A stretch of DNA of 64,000 nt from Amycolatopsis tolypomycina (lineage in GTDB: Bacteria > Actinomycetota > Actinomycetes > Mycobacteriales > Pseudonocardiaceae). The DNA is taken from positions 62,001 to 126,000 of the forward strand of contig NZ_FNSO01000003.1 of the NCBI RefSeq assembly GCF_900105945.1. The letters run 5' to 3'. Position 1 is the first letter of the stretch. Each line of letters starts with the position of its first letter. A model generated the notes under the pieces. That model had not been told where the DNA came from. It saw only the letters and a list, made by a program, of their open reading frames with translations, and ran no database searches. Below are positions 26,312-34,756 of the stretch, piece by piece. A program made the translations under genes and the position numbers.

Positions 26312-27463
26312 GTGATCATGGGCGGCCGGGTCGCCGCCCCGGACCGTGTACTCGACGACGGCTGGGTGGCCGTCTCCGACGGGCGGATCGCCGGCGTGGG
26401 TTCCGGGACCCCGCCGTCCGGCGAGCACGTGGACGTCGGCGGGGCGCTGGTCGTGCCCGGTTTCGTCGACACCCACTGCCACGGCGGGGGAGGTGCTTCG
26501 TTCACCTCCCTCGATCCCGAGGAACTCCTGACGGCGGTGCGGGCGCACCGCCGTCACGGCACCACGACCATGCTCGCCAGCCTGGTCTCGGACCCGGTGG
26601 ACATCCTGCGTGAGCAGGTCGCGGCGCTGCGTGAGCTCGTCCAGGACGGCGAGGTCGCGGGCATCCACCTGGAGGGGCCGTTCATCTCGAAGGCCCGCTG
26701 CGGCGCGCACGACCCGGAGACACTGCTCGAACCGGACACCGGCACGGTCGAGAAGCTGCTGCGCGCGGGCCAGGGCGCGATCCGGATGGTCACCATCGCC
26801 CCCGAGCTGCACGGCGGGGTGAAGGCCGTCCGCCAGCTGGCCGAGTCCGGCGTCATCGCGGCCATCGGGCACACCGACGGCGTCGAGGAGCAGCTGCTGC
26901 CGGCGATCGACGCGGGCGCGACGGTGGCGACCCACCTGTTCAACGGCATGCGGCCGCTGCACCACCGCGAGCCCGGCCCGGTCGGCGCCCTGCTGGACGA
27001 CGAGCGCATCACGATCGAGCTCATCTGCGACCTGGTCCACCTGCACCCGACCGTGGTCCGCCTGGCGGCGAAGCACGCGGGCCGCGACCGGACGGTGCTG
27101 ATCACCGACGCGATGTCGGCGACGGACGCGGCCGACGGCCGCTACACCCTGGGCCGGCTGGAGGTCGACGTCCACGACGGCGTCGCCACGCTGGCGGACA
27201 ACGGCTCGCTGGCCGGCAGCACCCTGACGATGGACACCGCCTTCCGCAATCTGGTCAGGGGTGCCAAACTCGGCATTCTCGACGCGGTGCACGCGACGTC
27301 GCGGCGGCCGGCCGAGCTGCTCGGCATCGCCGACCGCACCGGGCTGCTGTGCCCGGGCTACCAGGCCGACATCGTGGTCCTCGACCAGGACCTGCGGCCC
27401 GCGAAGGTGCTGCGCCGGGGAGAATGGGTCGCCGAGGTGGGTACGGCTACCTTGAGCACGTAA
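26312..27463 (+). CDS. nagA: N-acetylglucosamine-6-phosphate deacetylase
   Basis: Removes the acetyl group from N-acetylglucosamine 6-phosphate, the step that sends amino sugars to glycolysis or back to wall precursors. The 383-aa amidohydrolase has DTHCHGGGG (metal ligands), HLEGPFI, GHTDG, THLFNGM and ITDAMSA in order. GTG 26312 is chosen: GGAG lies six bases upstream and the protein then has normal length, whereas an ATG at 26258 would put the DasR site inside the gene. GlcNAc-6-phosphate or glucosamine-6-phosphate would relieve DasR repression, by analogy with Streptomyces. Confidence 0.95.
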   Translation: MIMGGRVAAPDRVLDDGWVAVSDGRIAGVGSGTPPSGEHVDVGGALVVPGFVDTHCHGGGGASFTSLDPEELLTAVRAHRRHGTTTMLASLVSDPVDILREQVAALRELVQDGEVAGIHLEGPFISKARCGAHDPETLLEPDTGTVEKLLRAGQGAIRMVTIAPELHGGVKAVRQLAESGVIAAIGHTDGVEEQLLPAIDAGATVATHLFNGMRPLHHREPGPVGALLDDERITIELICDLVHLHPTVVRLAAKHAGRDRTVLITDAMSATDAADGRYTLGRLEVDVHDGVATLADNGSLAGSTLTMDTAFRNLVRGAKLGILDAVHATSRRPAELLGIADRTGLLCPGYQADIVVLDQDLRPAKVLRRGEWVAEVGTATLST

Positions 27464-27487
27464 GTTTGGGCGAGCGGACGGGCGGAG

Positions 27488-27832
27488 ATGAGCGAGCCGA
27501 AGGATCCCGAGCAGCTGCTGGCGGACGCCCTTCGTGCGCAAGCCGTCTTCGCGCCTTCCGCGTCTTCCACGGCCGCGCCTTCCGAGCCGGCCACGGACGC
27601 GGTCCCGACCAGCGATCTGCCGTCGGCGTACGGGCTGCTGTCCGGCGCCAGCGCGGACTCGCTGGAGCGTGAGCGCGCGGCCCTGGACGCGGAGGCACCG
27701 ACGACGTTCGCCCCGCGCCCGCCGGAGCCGGTGCGGACGTCCGCGCAGCTCCCGGCGTACTGGATCTTGCTGCTGGCGGTGCTGCTGGGGCTCGCCGCGG
27801 GGTCCGTGGTCGGGCTGCTGACGCTGGTCTGA
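27488..27832 (+). CDS. Small single-pass membrane protein, unknown
   Basis: A 114-aa protein with a long acidic, Ala/Pro/Ser-rich, probably disordered N-terminus (about 1-85) and one C-terminal membrane helix (LPAYWILLLAVLLGLAAGSVVGLLTLV), so a tail-anchored topology is expected. GGCGGAG precedes ATG 27488. It starts 25 bp after nagA and ends 46 bp before the DedA gene. I do not recognise the family. Confidence 0.72.
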   Translation: MSEPKDPEQLLADALRAQAVFAPSASSTAAPSEPATDAVPTSDLPSAYGLLSGASADSLERERAALDAEAPTTFAPRPPEPVRTSAQLPAYWILLLAVLLGLAAGSVVGLLTLV

Positions 27833-27877
27833 CCGGGTCTCAGTCACGACTCAGGGTGACCCTGTACCGTTTTTGGG

Positions 27878-28579
27878 GTGATTCTCGCCCAGAGCACGGT
27901 CAACACGATGTCGCTGCTGCCGTCATGGCTGGACCCGCAGCACCTGCTGAGCGGCCTGACGACACCGGTCGTCGCGGTGCTGTGCCTGATCATCTTCGTC
28001 GAGAGCAGCATCTTCCCGGTCCTCCCGGGCGATTCGCTGCTGTTCACGGCGGGCCTGTTCATCGCGAACGGCACGCTGAACGCTCCGTTGTGGCTGGTCT
28101 GCGTCCTGGTGACGGCGGCGGCCCTGCTCGGCAACGTGGTCGGCTACTACATCGGCTACTTCGTCGGACCGAAGCTGTTCAACCGGCCCGACTCGAAGTT
28201 CTTCAAGCAGGAGTACGTCGACAAGACGCACGAATTCCTGGAGAAGCACGGCCCGAAGGCGGTGGTGCTGGCCCGGTTCGTGCCGTTCGTGCGCACGTTC
28301 ATCACGTGGATCGCGGGCATCGGCCGCATGGACCCGAAGCGCTACTTCACGTACACGGTGCTCGGCGGGATCCTGTGGGCCGCGGGCATCACGGTGCTGG
28401 GCTCGCTGCTGGGCAACATCGGCTTCATCCGGGACAACGTCGACGCGATCTTCGTGCTGATCGTGCTGGTGTCGGTGGTGCCGATCGCGCTGGAGTACCT
28501 GAAGTCGCGGCGGGAGAAGAAGCTGCTCGCCGAGGCCGACCCGGAGGTCACGCAGCGGATTCCCCGCGTCCGGGACTGA
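27878..28579 (+). CDS. DedA family membrane protein
   Basis: A 233-aa plasma-membrane protein of the DedA/SNARE-associated family, now linked to flipping of undecaprenyl phosphate or phospholipids. Family motifs are present: FVESSIFPVLPGDSLLF (with the conserved Glu), GNVVGYYIGYFVGP, and ARFVPFVRTFITWIAGIGRM (with the two essential Arg). GTG 27878 is the start. It matches Rv0364 in position and strand relative to fba and GH76. A very strong terminator follows. Confidence 0.93.
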   Translation: MILAQSTVNTMSLLPSWLDPQHLLSGLTTPVVAVLCLIIFVESSIFPVLPGDSLLFTAGLFIANGTLNAPLWLVCVLVTAAALLGNVVGYYIGYFVGPKLFNRPDSKFFKQEYVDKTHEFLEKHGPKAVVLARFVPFVRTFITWIAGIGRMDPKRYFTYTVLGGILWAAGITVLGSLLGNIGFIRDNVDAIFVLIVLVSVVPIALEYLKSRREKKLLAEADPEVTQRIPRVRD

Positions 28580-28585
28580 GGTTTT

Positions 28586-28622
28586 ACGAAGGGCCCTGCC
28601 GGTCGGCGGCAGGGCCCTTCGT
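28586..28622 (+). terminator. Strong intrinsic terminator after DedA
   Basis: Sixteen-base perfect arms (ACGAAGGGCCCTGCCG and its complement) with a five-base loop, starting 7 bp after the DedA stop codon. Confidence 0.88.
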
Positions 28623-28629
28623 CGTCCGC

Positions 28630-28749
28630 AACGGCCAACTCACACCAGAGCGGCCAACTCACCGGGAGTATGGGTGTGTTGGCCGTTCCGGTGGCGGCAC
28701 GAGTTCGCCAACAGCGTCGTCGGAGGTCCCGAATGAGTCATTCGCGACC
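28630..28749. repeat. Two inverted repeats in the DedA-vapC gap
   Basis: AACGGCCAAC (28630-28639) pairs with GTTGGCCGTT (28678-28687), and a 25-bp near-perfect palindrome centred on GAATGAGTCATTC spans 28725-28749. Together with the terminator they fill most of the 292-bp gap between 28579 and 28872. No gene is seen there. They look like intergenic repeat elements. Confidence 0.55.
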
Positions 28750-28824
28750 TTCGCAGGACCCGCGGCCGGGTTCGGTGCACGCGTGGCCGGCCGAAACTGT
28801 CGGACCCTCGCGGTAACGTGAAAA

Positions 28825-28851
28825 CAGGGGTCCCCCGGGCGGGGACCCCTG
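28825..28851 (-). terminator. Intrinsic terminator of VapBC module 2
   Basis: Eleven-base perfect arms CAGGGGTCCCC and GGGGACCCCTG, loop of five, followed on the minus strand by TTTT. It lies 20 bp past the toxin stop. Confidence 0.85.
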
Positions 28852-28871
28852 CAGGCGCGGCTCGGGCTCGG

Positions 28872-29282
28872 CTACCCGGCGGATTCCGCGCCCGGACTCC
28901 GGACCGGCAAGCCGAACGCTTCGGCGACCGCCAGAAGCCGTTTGTCGTAGGTGACGAAGGACGTCAGCTGCCTGCCGAACACGGCGTGGGCAGTGGCCAG
29001 GTGAATGGCATCCAGCGAGCGCAGCTCGGGTGACGGGTAGCCGGCAGCGGTGCTGCGTACCAGGTCGTCGATCTCGTACTTGGCGACTCGCTCCAGCACC
29101 GCCGGGACGGCGGCCACCAGATCGGGATCGCTGCGGCGGAGAGCGCGGGGCAGTTCGACCTCCGCCAATGCCGACGTGACCAGCATCGTGTTCGGCCGTT
29201 CGTCCAGCCAGTCGACCAGCGCGACGCTTTCGGCTTCGTGCCGGACCAGCTTCACCAGGGCGGCCGTGTCCAGGTAGATCAT
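28872..29282 (-). CDS. PIN-domain toxin (VapC-type), module 2
   Basis: A 136-aa PIN-fold ribonuclease. Metal-binding acidic residues: Asp in MIYLDTAALVKLV, Glu in SALAEVELPRAL, Asp in SLDAIHLATA and Asp in TYDKRL. By family it cuts specific RNAs when freed from its antitoxin. ATG 29282 overlaps the antitoxin stop (ATGA), so translation is coupled. It is not closely similar to the other PIN toxin at 16864, so the two modules are independent acquisitions. Confidence 0.9.
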   Translation of the reverse strand: MIYLDTAALVKLVRHEAESVALVDWLDERPNTMLVTSALAEVELPRALRRSDPDLVAAVPAVLERVAKYEIDDLVRSTAAGYPSPELRSLDAIHLATAHAVFGRQLTSFVTYDKRLLAVAEAFGLPVRSPGAESAG

Positions 29283-29554
29283 CAGTACCGTTCGTCGTCG
29301 CGAAGCTGCCGGAGCAACTCCCCAGCCTCAAGATCTGTGCGCACGGGGCCCTGCGGGCGGGGCATCGGCCCGCCTACGCTGGCCGCGCGCAGCTTTCCCG
29401 AGGCGATCAAGGCCGAGACCGGGCTCGGCCGAGCCGGCACGATGCGAGCGATTACGGTGCCACGCTCGGTGATCTCGACGTCCTCGCCGGCCTTTACCCT
29501 GGCCAGGACCCCTGCCGTGTCCTGGTTCAGCTCGCGCACGGGAACCTGACTCAT
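29282..29554 (-). CDS. Antitoxin, Phd/YefM family, module 2
   Basis: A 90-aa antitoxin with MSQVPVRELNQDTAGVLARVKAGEDVEITERGTVIARIVP, the Phd/YefM DNA-binding half, and a charged C-terminal tail (RTDLEAGELLRQLRDDERY) for toxin binding. The toxin gene overlaps its stop codon. Two direct repeats upstream are the likely autoregulatory sites. Confidence 0.9.
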   Translation of the reverse strand: MSQVPVRELNQDTAGVLARVKAGEDVEITERGTVIARIVPARPSPVSALIASGKLRAASVGGPMPRPQGPVRTDLEAGELLRQLRDDERY

Positions 29555-29563
29555 GCAGCCAGT

Positions 29564-29585
29564 GTAGTACGCCGATGTAGTACGA
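29564..29585. promoter_or_regulatory. Direct repeats upstream of VapBC module 2
   Basis: TGTAGTACG occurs at 29564-29572 and 29577-29585, 13 bp apart, just upstream of the antitoxin ATG (29554). The half-site resembles TGTAGCAC in front of module 1. Confidence 0.55.
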
Positions 29586-29594
29586 CGGTCCCGC

Positions 29595-30986
29595 TCAGGT
29601 CATCGAGAACATCGACCCCGGGTTGAACAGGTTCTCCGGGTCCAGCGCCCGCTTGATCTCCTGGTGCACCCGCAACCCCACCGGCCCGATCTCCCGCGCC
29701 AGCCACTCCCGCTTGATCTTCCCGACGCCGTGCTCCCCCGTCACCGTCCCGCCGAGCGACAGCCCCACCTCGAGGATCTCGTCGAACGCCCGCTGGGCCC
29801 GCTCGAACTCGTCGGGGTCGTCCGGCTGGTACACGATCGTCGGGTGCATGTTGCCGTCGCCGGCGTGGCCGACCACCGCGATGCGCAGGCCCACCTCCGC
29901 GCTGATCTTCTCGCAGCCGCGGATCAGCTCCGCGATACGCGTGCGGGGCACGCACACGTCGTCGGTCAGCCAGAGGCCGTACGTCTCCAACGCCGTCAGC
30001 ACCACCCGGCGCGCCTGCAGGAGCATCCGGCCTTCCTCGAGGTCCTCCGTCGTGTACGCCAGGTCCGCTCCGCAGTCGACGCAGATCTCCTCCAGTGCCG
30101 CCAGCTCGCGGCGGGCCACCTCGCCGCCCGCGTCCGACTGGCCCAGCAGCAGGGCCTGGCAGCTCGAGCCCGCGCCGAGGTCCGTCTTCAGGTACGCCTC
30201 GGACGCCTTGATCGACGACGCGTCCATGATCTCCAGCAGCGACGGCACCAGGCCTTCGCGCACCACCCTGGCCACGGCCTCCCCGGCCGCTTCCGTGGTC
30301 GAGAAGCCCGCGACCAGCGTCGCCGGGGCCTGAGGCAGGGGCTTGAGCTGGACCGTCGCCTGGGTGATCACGCCGAGGGTGCCCTCGCTGCCCACGAACA
30401 GCCGCGCGAGGTCGTAGCCGGCGACGCCCTTCACCGTGCGGCGGCCGGTCTTCAGCAGTGACCCGTCGGCCAGGACGACCTCCAGGCCGAGCACCGAGTC
30501 CGTCGTGACGCCGTACTTCACGCAGCAGAGGCCGCCCGCGTTGGTCGACAGGTTGCCGCCGATCGTGCACCAGTCGTAGCTCGACGGGTCCGGCGGGTAG
30601 AACAGCCCGTGCTTCTCCACCGCGTTGCGGAAGTCCAGGTTGACCACGCCCGGCTGGACGACCGCCAGCCGGTTGCCCGCGTCGATCTCGACGATCTCGT
30701 TCAGCTTGGTCAGCGACAACGTGACGCAGCCGTCGATGGCGTTCGCCGCACCGGACAGGCCGCTGCCCGCCCCGCGCGGCACGATCGGCACCTTGGCCTC
30801 GGCGCACGCCTTGACGACCGCCTGCACCTCCGCCGCGTTCGCGGGCAGCACGACGGCCAGCGGCGTGCCCGACGGCGCCAGCGGCATCATGTCGCGGGCG
30901 TAAGAAGCCGTGACGTCGATGTCGGTGAGCACGGCGCTCTTGCCGAGCAGGTCGCGGAGCCGGGTGACCAAAGCTTCGTTGCTCAT
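29595..30986 (-). CDS. FAD-linked oxidase, GlcD-like (glycolate/D-lactate dehydrogenase type)
   Basis: A 463-aa flavoprotein of the VAO/GlcD family that oxidises 2-hydroxy acids. The PP-loop FAD motif VPRGAGSGLSGAANAID lies near residue 75, GGNLSTNAGGLCCVKYG near 140, and the C-terminal GEHGVGKIKREWL and ALDPENLFNPGSMF blocks are diagnostic. ATG 30986 (MSNEALVTRLRDLLG) is the start. It is a lone glcD-like gene with no glcE/glcF beside it, which is common in actinobacteria; the exact hydroxy acid is not known. Confidence 0.93.
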   Translation of the reverse strand: MSNEALVTRLRDLLGKSAVLTDIDVTASYARDMMPLAPSGTPLAVVLPANAAEVQAVVKACAEAKVPIVPRGAGSGLSGAANAIDGCVTLSLTKLNEIVEIDAGNRLAVVQPGVVNLDFRNAVEKHGLFYPPDPSSYDWCTIGGNLSTNAGGLCCVKYGVTTDSVLGLEVVLADGSLLKTGRRTVKGVAGYDLARLFVGSEGTLGVITQATVQLKPLPQAPATLVAGFSTTEAAGEAVARVVREGLVPSLLEIMDASSIKASEAYLKTDLGAGSSCQALLLGQSDAGGEVARRELAALEEICVDCGADLAYTTEDLEEGRMLLQARRVVLTALETYGLWLTDDVCVPRTRIAELIRGCEKISAEVGLRIAVVGHAGDGNMHPTIVYQPDDPDEFERAQRAFDEILEVGLSLGGTVTGEHGVGKIKREWLAREIGPVGLRVHQEIKRALDPENLFNPGSMFSMT

Positions 30987-31059
30987 GGCCTCATCGTAAG
31001 CCCGGACACTCCGCACTGTGGAAATTTTCTTTCGAAACCAGCCGTAACGGAGCAGTGCG

Positions 31060-31479
31060 TCAGCGGACCAGTCCCAGCAGCTTCTCGACGTGGACGGTCA
31101 GCAGCACCCGCTGGTCGGTGACCATGGCCTGGCGGTACTCGGCCCAGTCGGGGTGCTCGCCCGACGCGCGGCGGTAGTAGTCGACCAGCGCTTCCACCGT
31201 GTCGTCGTCCGGTGCCGCGGCCGGCGCCGTCAGCGACGCGCGTCCCTCGGCGACGACGTAGCTCCAGCCGTCCTCGCTGCCCACGTGGAACGTCACCCGC
31301 GGGTCGCGCCGCATGTTCTTCGTCTTCGCCCGGGTCTCGGTGATCGACGCGATGAGCGTTCCCGAGTCGTACAGGTAAGTGATCGTGGACAGCTGTGGCC
31401 GGCCGTCGCGGCGGATCGTGGCGAGGACGCCGTGGTGACGGGCGGCGAGGAAGTCCTTCAGCGCTGTGTCGTCGGTCAT
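31060..31479 (-). CDS. PPOX class F420-dependent oxidoreductase-like protein
   Basis: A 139-aa split-barrel protein. ALKDFLAARHHGVLATIRRDGRPQLSTITYLYD and NMRRDPRVTFHVGSEDGWSYVVAEGRASL are close in pattern to the Rv1155/Rv2074 F420-binding group. It probably reduces an unidentified compound with F420H2. GAAGGG precedes ATG 31479. It is divergent from the marR operon with a 188-bp regulatory gap. Confidence 0.88.
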   Translation of the reverse strand: MTDDTALKDFLAARHHGVLATIRRDGRPQLSTITYLYDSGTLIASITETRAKTKNMRRDPRVTFHVGSEDGWSYVVAEGRASLTAPAAAPDDDTVEALVDYYRRASGEHPDWAEYRQAMVTDQRVLLTVHVEKLLGLVR

Positions 31480-31536
31480 ACCCTTCTCAACCCGCCACGG
31501 GCGCCGTTGTTCCGGCCGCAACCCCGGAGAAAATGT

Positions 31537-31636
31537 GCTTGCATACAACAACTAAAGTGTGTTCGACCACATCCCGCGGTACTCCGCTTGCATAACCGCT
31601 AGTGAAGGCACATCCTTGCCTGAGGCAACTAGTTGC
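31537..31636. promoter_or_regulatory. Candidate MarR control region
   Basis: GCTTGCATA is repeated at 31537-31545 and 31586-31594, and a perfect 12-bp palindrome GCAACTAGTTGC lies at 31625-31636, 31 bp before the marR ATG. These are candidate binding sites for the MarR protein encoded just downstream. Confidence 0.5.
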
Positions 31637-31667
31637 AGCCGCCAACCAACGCCTTGAAGGATCACCG

Positions 31668-32192
31668 ATGGCAACGAACACCACCCGACCGAAGGCCGAG
31701 CTGGACCTCGCCGACCAGCTCGGGCACGAGCTCGTGCGCCTGGTCCGCCTGATCAACAAGGCGAAGTCGCAGGTCGCCAAGCAGGGACCGGACGGCATCG
31801 AGCGGGCGGCGTACGCGATCCTCTTCACCCTCATCCACGAGGGACCGCAGCGCACCAGCAGGCTGGCCGAATCGCTCCACTCCGAGATCTCCACGATCAG
31901 CAGGCAGTCGAGCTCGCTCGTCCAGCACGGGCTGGTCGAGCGCCAGGCCGACCCGGAGGACGGGCGCGCCTGCCTGCTCGCGCCGACACCCGAGGGCATG
32001 CGGGTCTTCGAAGAGAACCGCAAGCAGCGCAACCAATGGCTGGCCGACGTGCTCGGGGACTGGAGCGACGGGGACATCCAGACCCTGAACCGCCTCTTCG
32101 GCCGGCTCAACACAGGTATCGAGAACCACTCTCCACAGCTGGCCGACGCCCACGCGTCCGCCGGTGCACCGGCCAAGGGGGCCAACGCATGA
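31668..32192 (+). CDS. MarR family transcriptional regulator
   Basis: A 174-aa winged-helix regulator. The DNA-binding part covers about residues 40-110 (RTSRLAESLHSEISTISRQSSSLVQHGLVERQADPEDGRACLLAPTPEG), with helices for dimerisation on both sides. ATG 31668 has GAAGGA at good spacing. Its stop overlaps the MFS start (ATGA), so it is the first gene of a three-gene coupled operon with the transporter and YceI genes, and very likely represses the operon until a ligand is bound. Confidence 0.93.
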   Translation: MATNTTRPKAELDLADQLGHELVRLVRLINKAKSQVAKQGPDGIERAAYAILFTLIHEGPQRTSRLAESLHSEISTISRQSSSLVQHGLVERQADPEDGRACLLAPTPEGMRVFEENRKQRNQWLADVLGDWSDGDIQTLNRLFGRLNTGIENHSPQLADAHASAGAPAKGANA

Positions 32193-34756
32193 GCACCACC
32201 GTCGACCAACCAGTCGTGGCGAAGGAACCACCACGGCTGAGCCACCGCCAGATCGTCACGATCCTGAGCGGCCTGATGTGCGGCATGTTCCTCGCCGCGC
32301 TCGACCAGACGATCGTGGGTACCTCGATCGTCAAGATCGCCAACGACCTGCACGGCTTCGACCTGCAGGCCTGGGCGACCACGGCGTACCTGATCACCTC
32401 GACGATCGTCACGCCGATCTACGGCAAGCTCTCCGACATCTACGGGCGCAAGCCGTTCTACCTGGCCGCGATCACGATCTTCGTCGCCGGTTCGCTGGCC
32501 TCGACGTTCGCGCAGTCGATGTACGAGCTGGCCGCGTTCCGCGCGATCCAGGGCCTGGGAGCCGGTGGCCTGATGTCGCTGGCGATGACCATCCTCGGCG
32601 ACATCGTGCCGCCGCGTGAGCGGGCCAAATACCAGGGTTACATCCTGGCCGTGTTCGGCCTGTCGACCGTGCTCGGCCCGGTGCTGGGCGGCTTCTTCGC
32701 GGGCATCGACACGCTGGGCGGCCTGCACGGCTGGCGCTGGGTCTTCCTGATCAACGTCCCGATCGGCGTGGTCGCGCTGTTCGTCGTCGCCCGCGTGCTG
32801 AACGTGCCGCACCAGCGCCACGAGCACAAGATCGACTGGTGGGGCGCGCTGACGATGGTCGTCGCGGTCGTGCCGTTCCTGATCGTCGCCGAGCAGGGCC
32901 AGAAGTGGGGCTGGGGCGACCAGAAGGCGATCCTCTGCTACGTCATCGGCGGCGTCGGCGTGATCGCGTTCATCGTCGTCGAGAAGTGGATGAAGGACGC
33001 CGCGCTGATCCCGCTGCGGCTGTTCAAGAACTCGACGTTCACCGTGGCGATCATCGGCGGTGTCATCGTCGGTGTCGCGATGTTCGGCGCGATCACGATG
33101 ATCCCGCAGTTCCTGCAGGTCGTGCAGGGCAAGACGCCGACCGAGTCCGGGCTGCTGATGCTGCCGCTGATGGCGGGCATCATGCTCAGCTCGATCGTCT
33201 CCGGCCGGATCACCGGGAAGACCGGCCGCTACAAGATCTTCCCGATCGTCGGCACGCTGCTCATCGCCGGTGGCGCGTTCTTCTTCGCGCAGGTCAAGTA
33301 CGACTCGGCGCTGTGGCACCCGCTGACCGCGGCCGCCATCATCGGCCTCGGCCTCGGCCAGTGCATGCAGACGCTGATCATCGCGGTGCAGAACGCGGGC
33401 CCGCGCAGCGACATGGGCGTCTCGACCGCGTCGGCGACGTTCTTCCGCCAGATCGGTGGTACCGCCGGTGTCGCGATCTTCCTGACGGTCCTGTTCAACA
33501 CCCTGCTGCCCAACATCACGAAGGCGTTCGGCGGTCAGCTGCCCGCGGGCGCCGGCGCGAGCGTCGGGAACCTGTCCGAGAACACCAGCGTCATCCAGAC
33601 CCTGCCCGAGGCGATCCGGACGCCGATCCTGGTCGGCTTCACCGACTCGATCACCACGGTGTTCTACATCGCGGGCGCGGTGGCCCTGCTGGCCACGCTG
33701 GTGCTGCTGTTCATGAAGGAGATCCCGCTGACCAACGCGGCCCCGGCCGCGGCGGCCATGGAGGGCGGCGAAGCGCTGCTGGACGACCACGCCGACGAGC
33801 CCACCGAGATCGTCGAGCCGGTGCGCCCGGTCGACCGCGAACCCGCTCTCGTGGGCGGTGGGAAGCACGCGCTGAGCACCAACGGGCACGGTGACTACCA
33901 GGCCGTCTCCGGCGCGCTGCCGATCACGAACTCCGTCGCGGACGCCGCGGTCGACACGCCCGTCGGCGCGAGCGGGGTGCCGGTGACCGGGCACGTCCGG
34001 CGCCAGGACGGCAGCCACGTGGCGGGCGCCGCGCTGACCCTGATCGACCAGCGCGGCCGCCAGGTCGCGCGGGCCACCGGCGCCGCCGACGGCAGCTACT
34101 CGGTGCCCAGCCAGGGCCCGGGCCAGTACGTCCTGATCGTGTCGGCGCACGGCCACCAGCCGCAGGCCTCCAGCGTCGTGATCAGCAACGGGCCGGCCAC
34201 CGTCGACGTCACGCTCACCGGGTCCGGCGAACTGACCGGCACCGTGAAGGCGGCCTCGACCGGCGAGCCGCTGGCGAACGTCACCGTGACGCTCACCGAC
34301 GGCCGCGGCGAGGTGAACGGCGCGTTCATCACGACCGCGGACGGCACCTACGCCTTCGTCGGGGTCGGCGCCGGGGCGTACACCCTGGTCGCCAGCGGCG
34401 CGGGCTACCGGCCCGTCGCGCTGACGCTCACCGTGCCCGACAGCGGCGTGCTGCGCCACGACGTCGAGCTGGCCAGCTCGGTGCTGCTCACCGGCACCGC
34501 GCGGACCGAGGGCGACCGGATCGTGCCGGACGCGCGGATCACCGTGCTCGACGCCGAAGGCAACGTGGCCGCGGTCGCCCGGACCGACGGCGAAGGCCGG
34601 TACGTGGTCAGCGACCTGCCCGCGGGCGCGTACACCGTGGTCGCGAGCGGCTACCCGCCGGCGACCAGCCAGGTGGAGCTGACCGGCGGCGAGGCGGGCC
34701 ACGACGTCCGGCTGAGCTACGACCAGGCCCTCGACGAGCTGGTCGACCGGTCATGA
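32189..34756 (+). CDS. DHA2 (EmrB/QacA) MFS transporter fused to three CnaB/carboxypeptidase-regulatory-like domains
   Basis: An 855-aa protein. Residues about 20-515 form a 14-segment drug:H+ antiporter (LDQTIVGTSIVKIANDL, GKLSDIYGRKPFY, GLGAGGLMSLAMTILGDIVPPRERAKYQG). After a linker, three related beta-sandwich repeats begin near 597, 682 and 767, each with the pattern (V/L)TGxV...G.PL..V.VTLxD..G......T..DG.Y.F..(L/V)..G.YT(L)VASG. These repeats resemble CnaB/transthyretin-like and carboxypeptidase-regulatory domains and probably sit outside the membrane. Ordinary DHA2 exporters stop near 500 residues, so this is a fusion. It is coupled by ATGA overlaps to marR before it and yceI after it. 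Confidence 0.92.
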   Translation: MSTTVDQPVVAKEPPRLSHRQIVTILSGLMCGMFLAALDQTIVGTSIVKIANDLHGFDLQAWATTAYLITSTIVTPIYGKLSDIYGRKPFYLAAITIFVAGSLASTFAQSMYELAAFRAIQGLGAGGLMSLAMTILGDIVPPRERAKYQGYILAVFGLSTVLGPVLGGFFAGIDTLGGLHGWRWVFLINVPIGVVALFVVARVLNVPHQRHEHKIDWWGALTMVVAVVPFLIVAEQGQKWGWGDQKAILCYVIGGVGVIAFIVVEKWMKDAALIPLRLFKNSTFTVAIIGGVIVGVAMFGAITMIPQFLQVVQGKTPTESGLLMLPLMAGIMLSSIVSGRITGKTGRYKIFPIVGTLLIAGGAFFFAQVKYDSALWHPLTAAAIIGLGLGQCMQTLIIAVQNAGPRSDMGVSTASATFFRQIGGTAGVAIFLTVLFNTLLPNITKAFGGQLPAGAGASVGNLSENTSVIQTLPEAIRTPILVGFTDSITTVFYIAGAVALLATLVLLFMKEIPLTNAAPAAAAMEGGEALLDDHADEPTEIVEPVRPVDREPALVGGGKHALSTNGHGDYQAVSGALPITNSVADAAVDTPVGASGVPVTGHVRRQDGSHVAGAALTLIDQRGRQVARATGAADGSYSVPSQGPGQYVLIVSAHGHQPQASSVVISNGPATVDVTLTGSGELTGTVKAASTGEPLANVTVTLTDGRGEVNGAFITTADGTYAFVGVGAGAYTLVASGAGYRPVALTLTVPDSGVLRHDVELASSVLLTGTARTEGDRIVPDARITVLDAEGNVAAVARTDGEGRYVVSDLPAGAYTVVASGYPPATSQVELTGGEAGHDVRLSYDQALDELVDRS

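Noticed and set aside
28630..28749. Attachment site beside VapBC module 2
   Set aside because: The repeats are inverted, not a direct-repeat pair flanking the module, and no integrase or tRNA is present.
31060..31479. Pyridoxamine 5'-phosphate oxidase (pdxH)
   Set aside because: Too short and lacking the C-terminal PdxH block; the pattern fits the F420/PPOX group instead.
31487..34702. 1071-residue open frame opposite the DHA2 exporter
   Set aside because: Composition (His, Asp, Arg, Gln) is that of an antisense shadow of a high-GC gene; the plus strand encodes a clear exporter.
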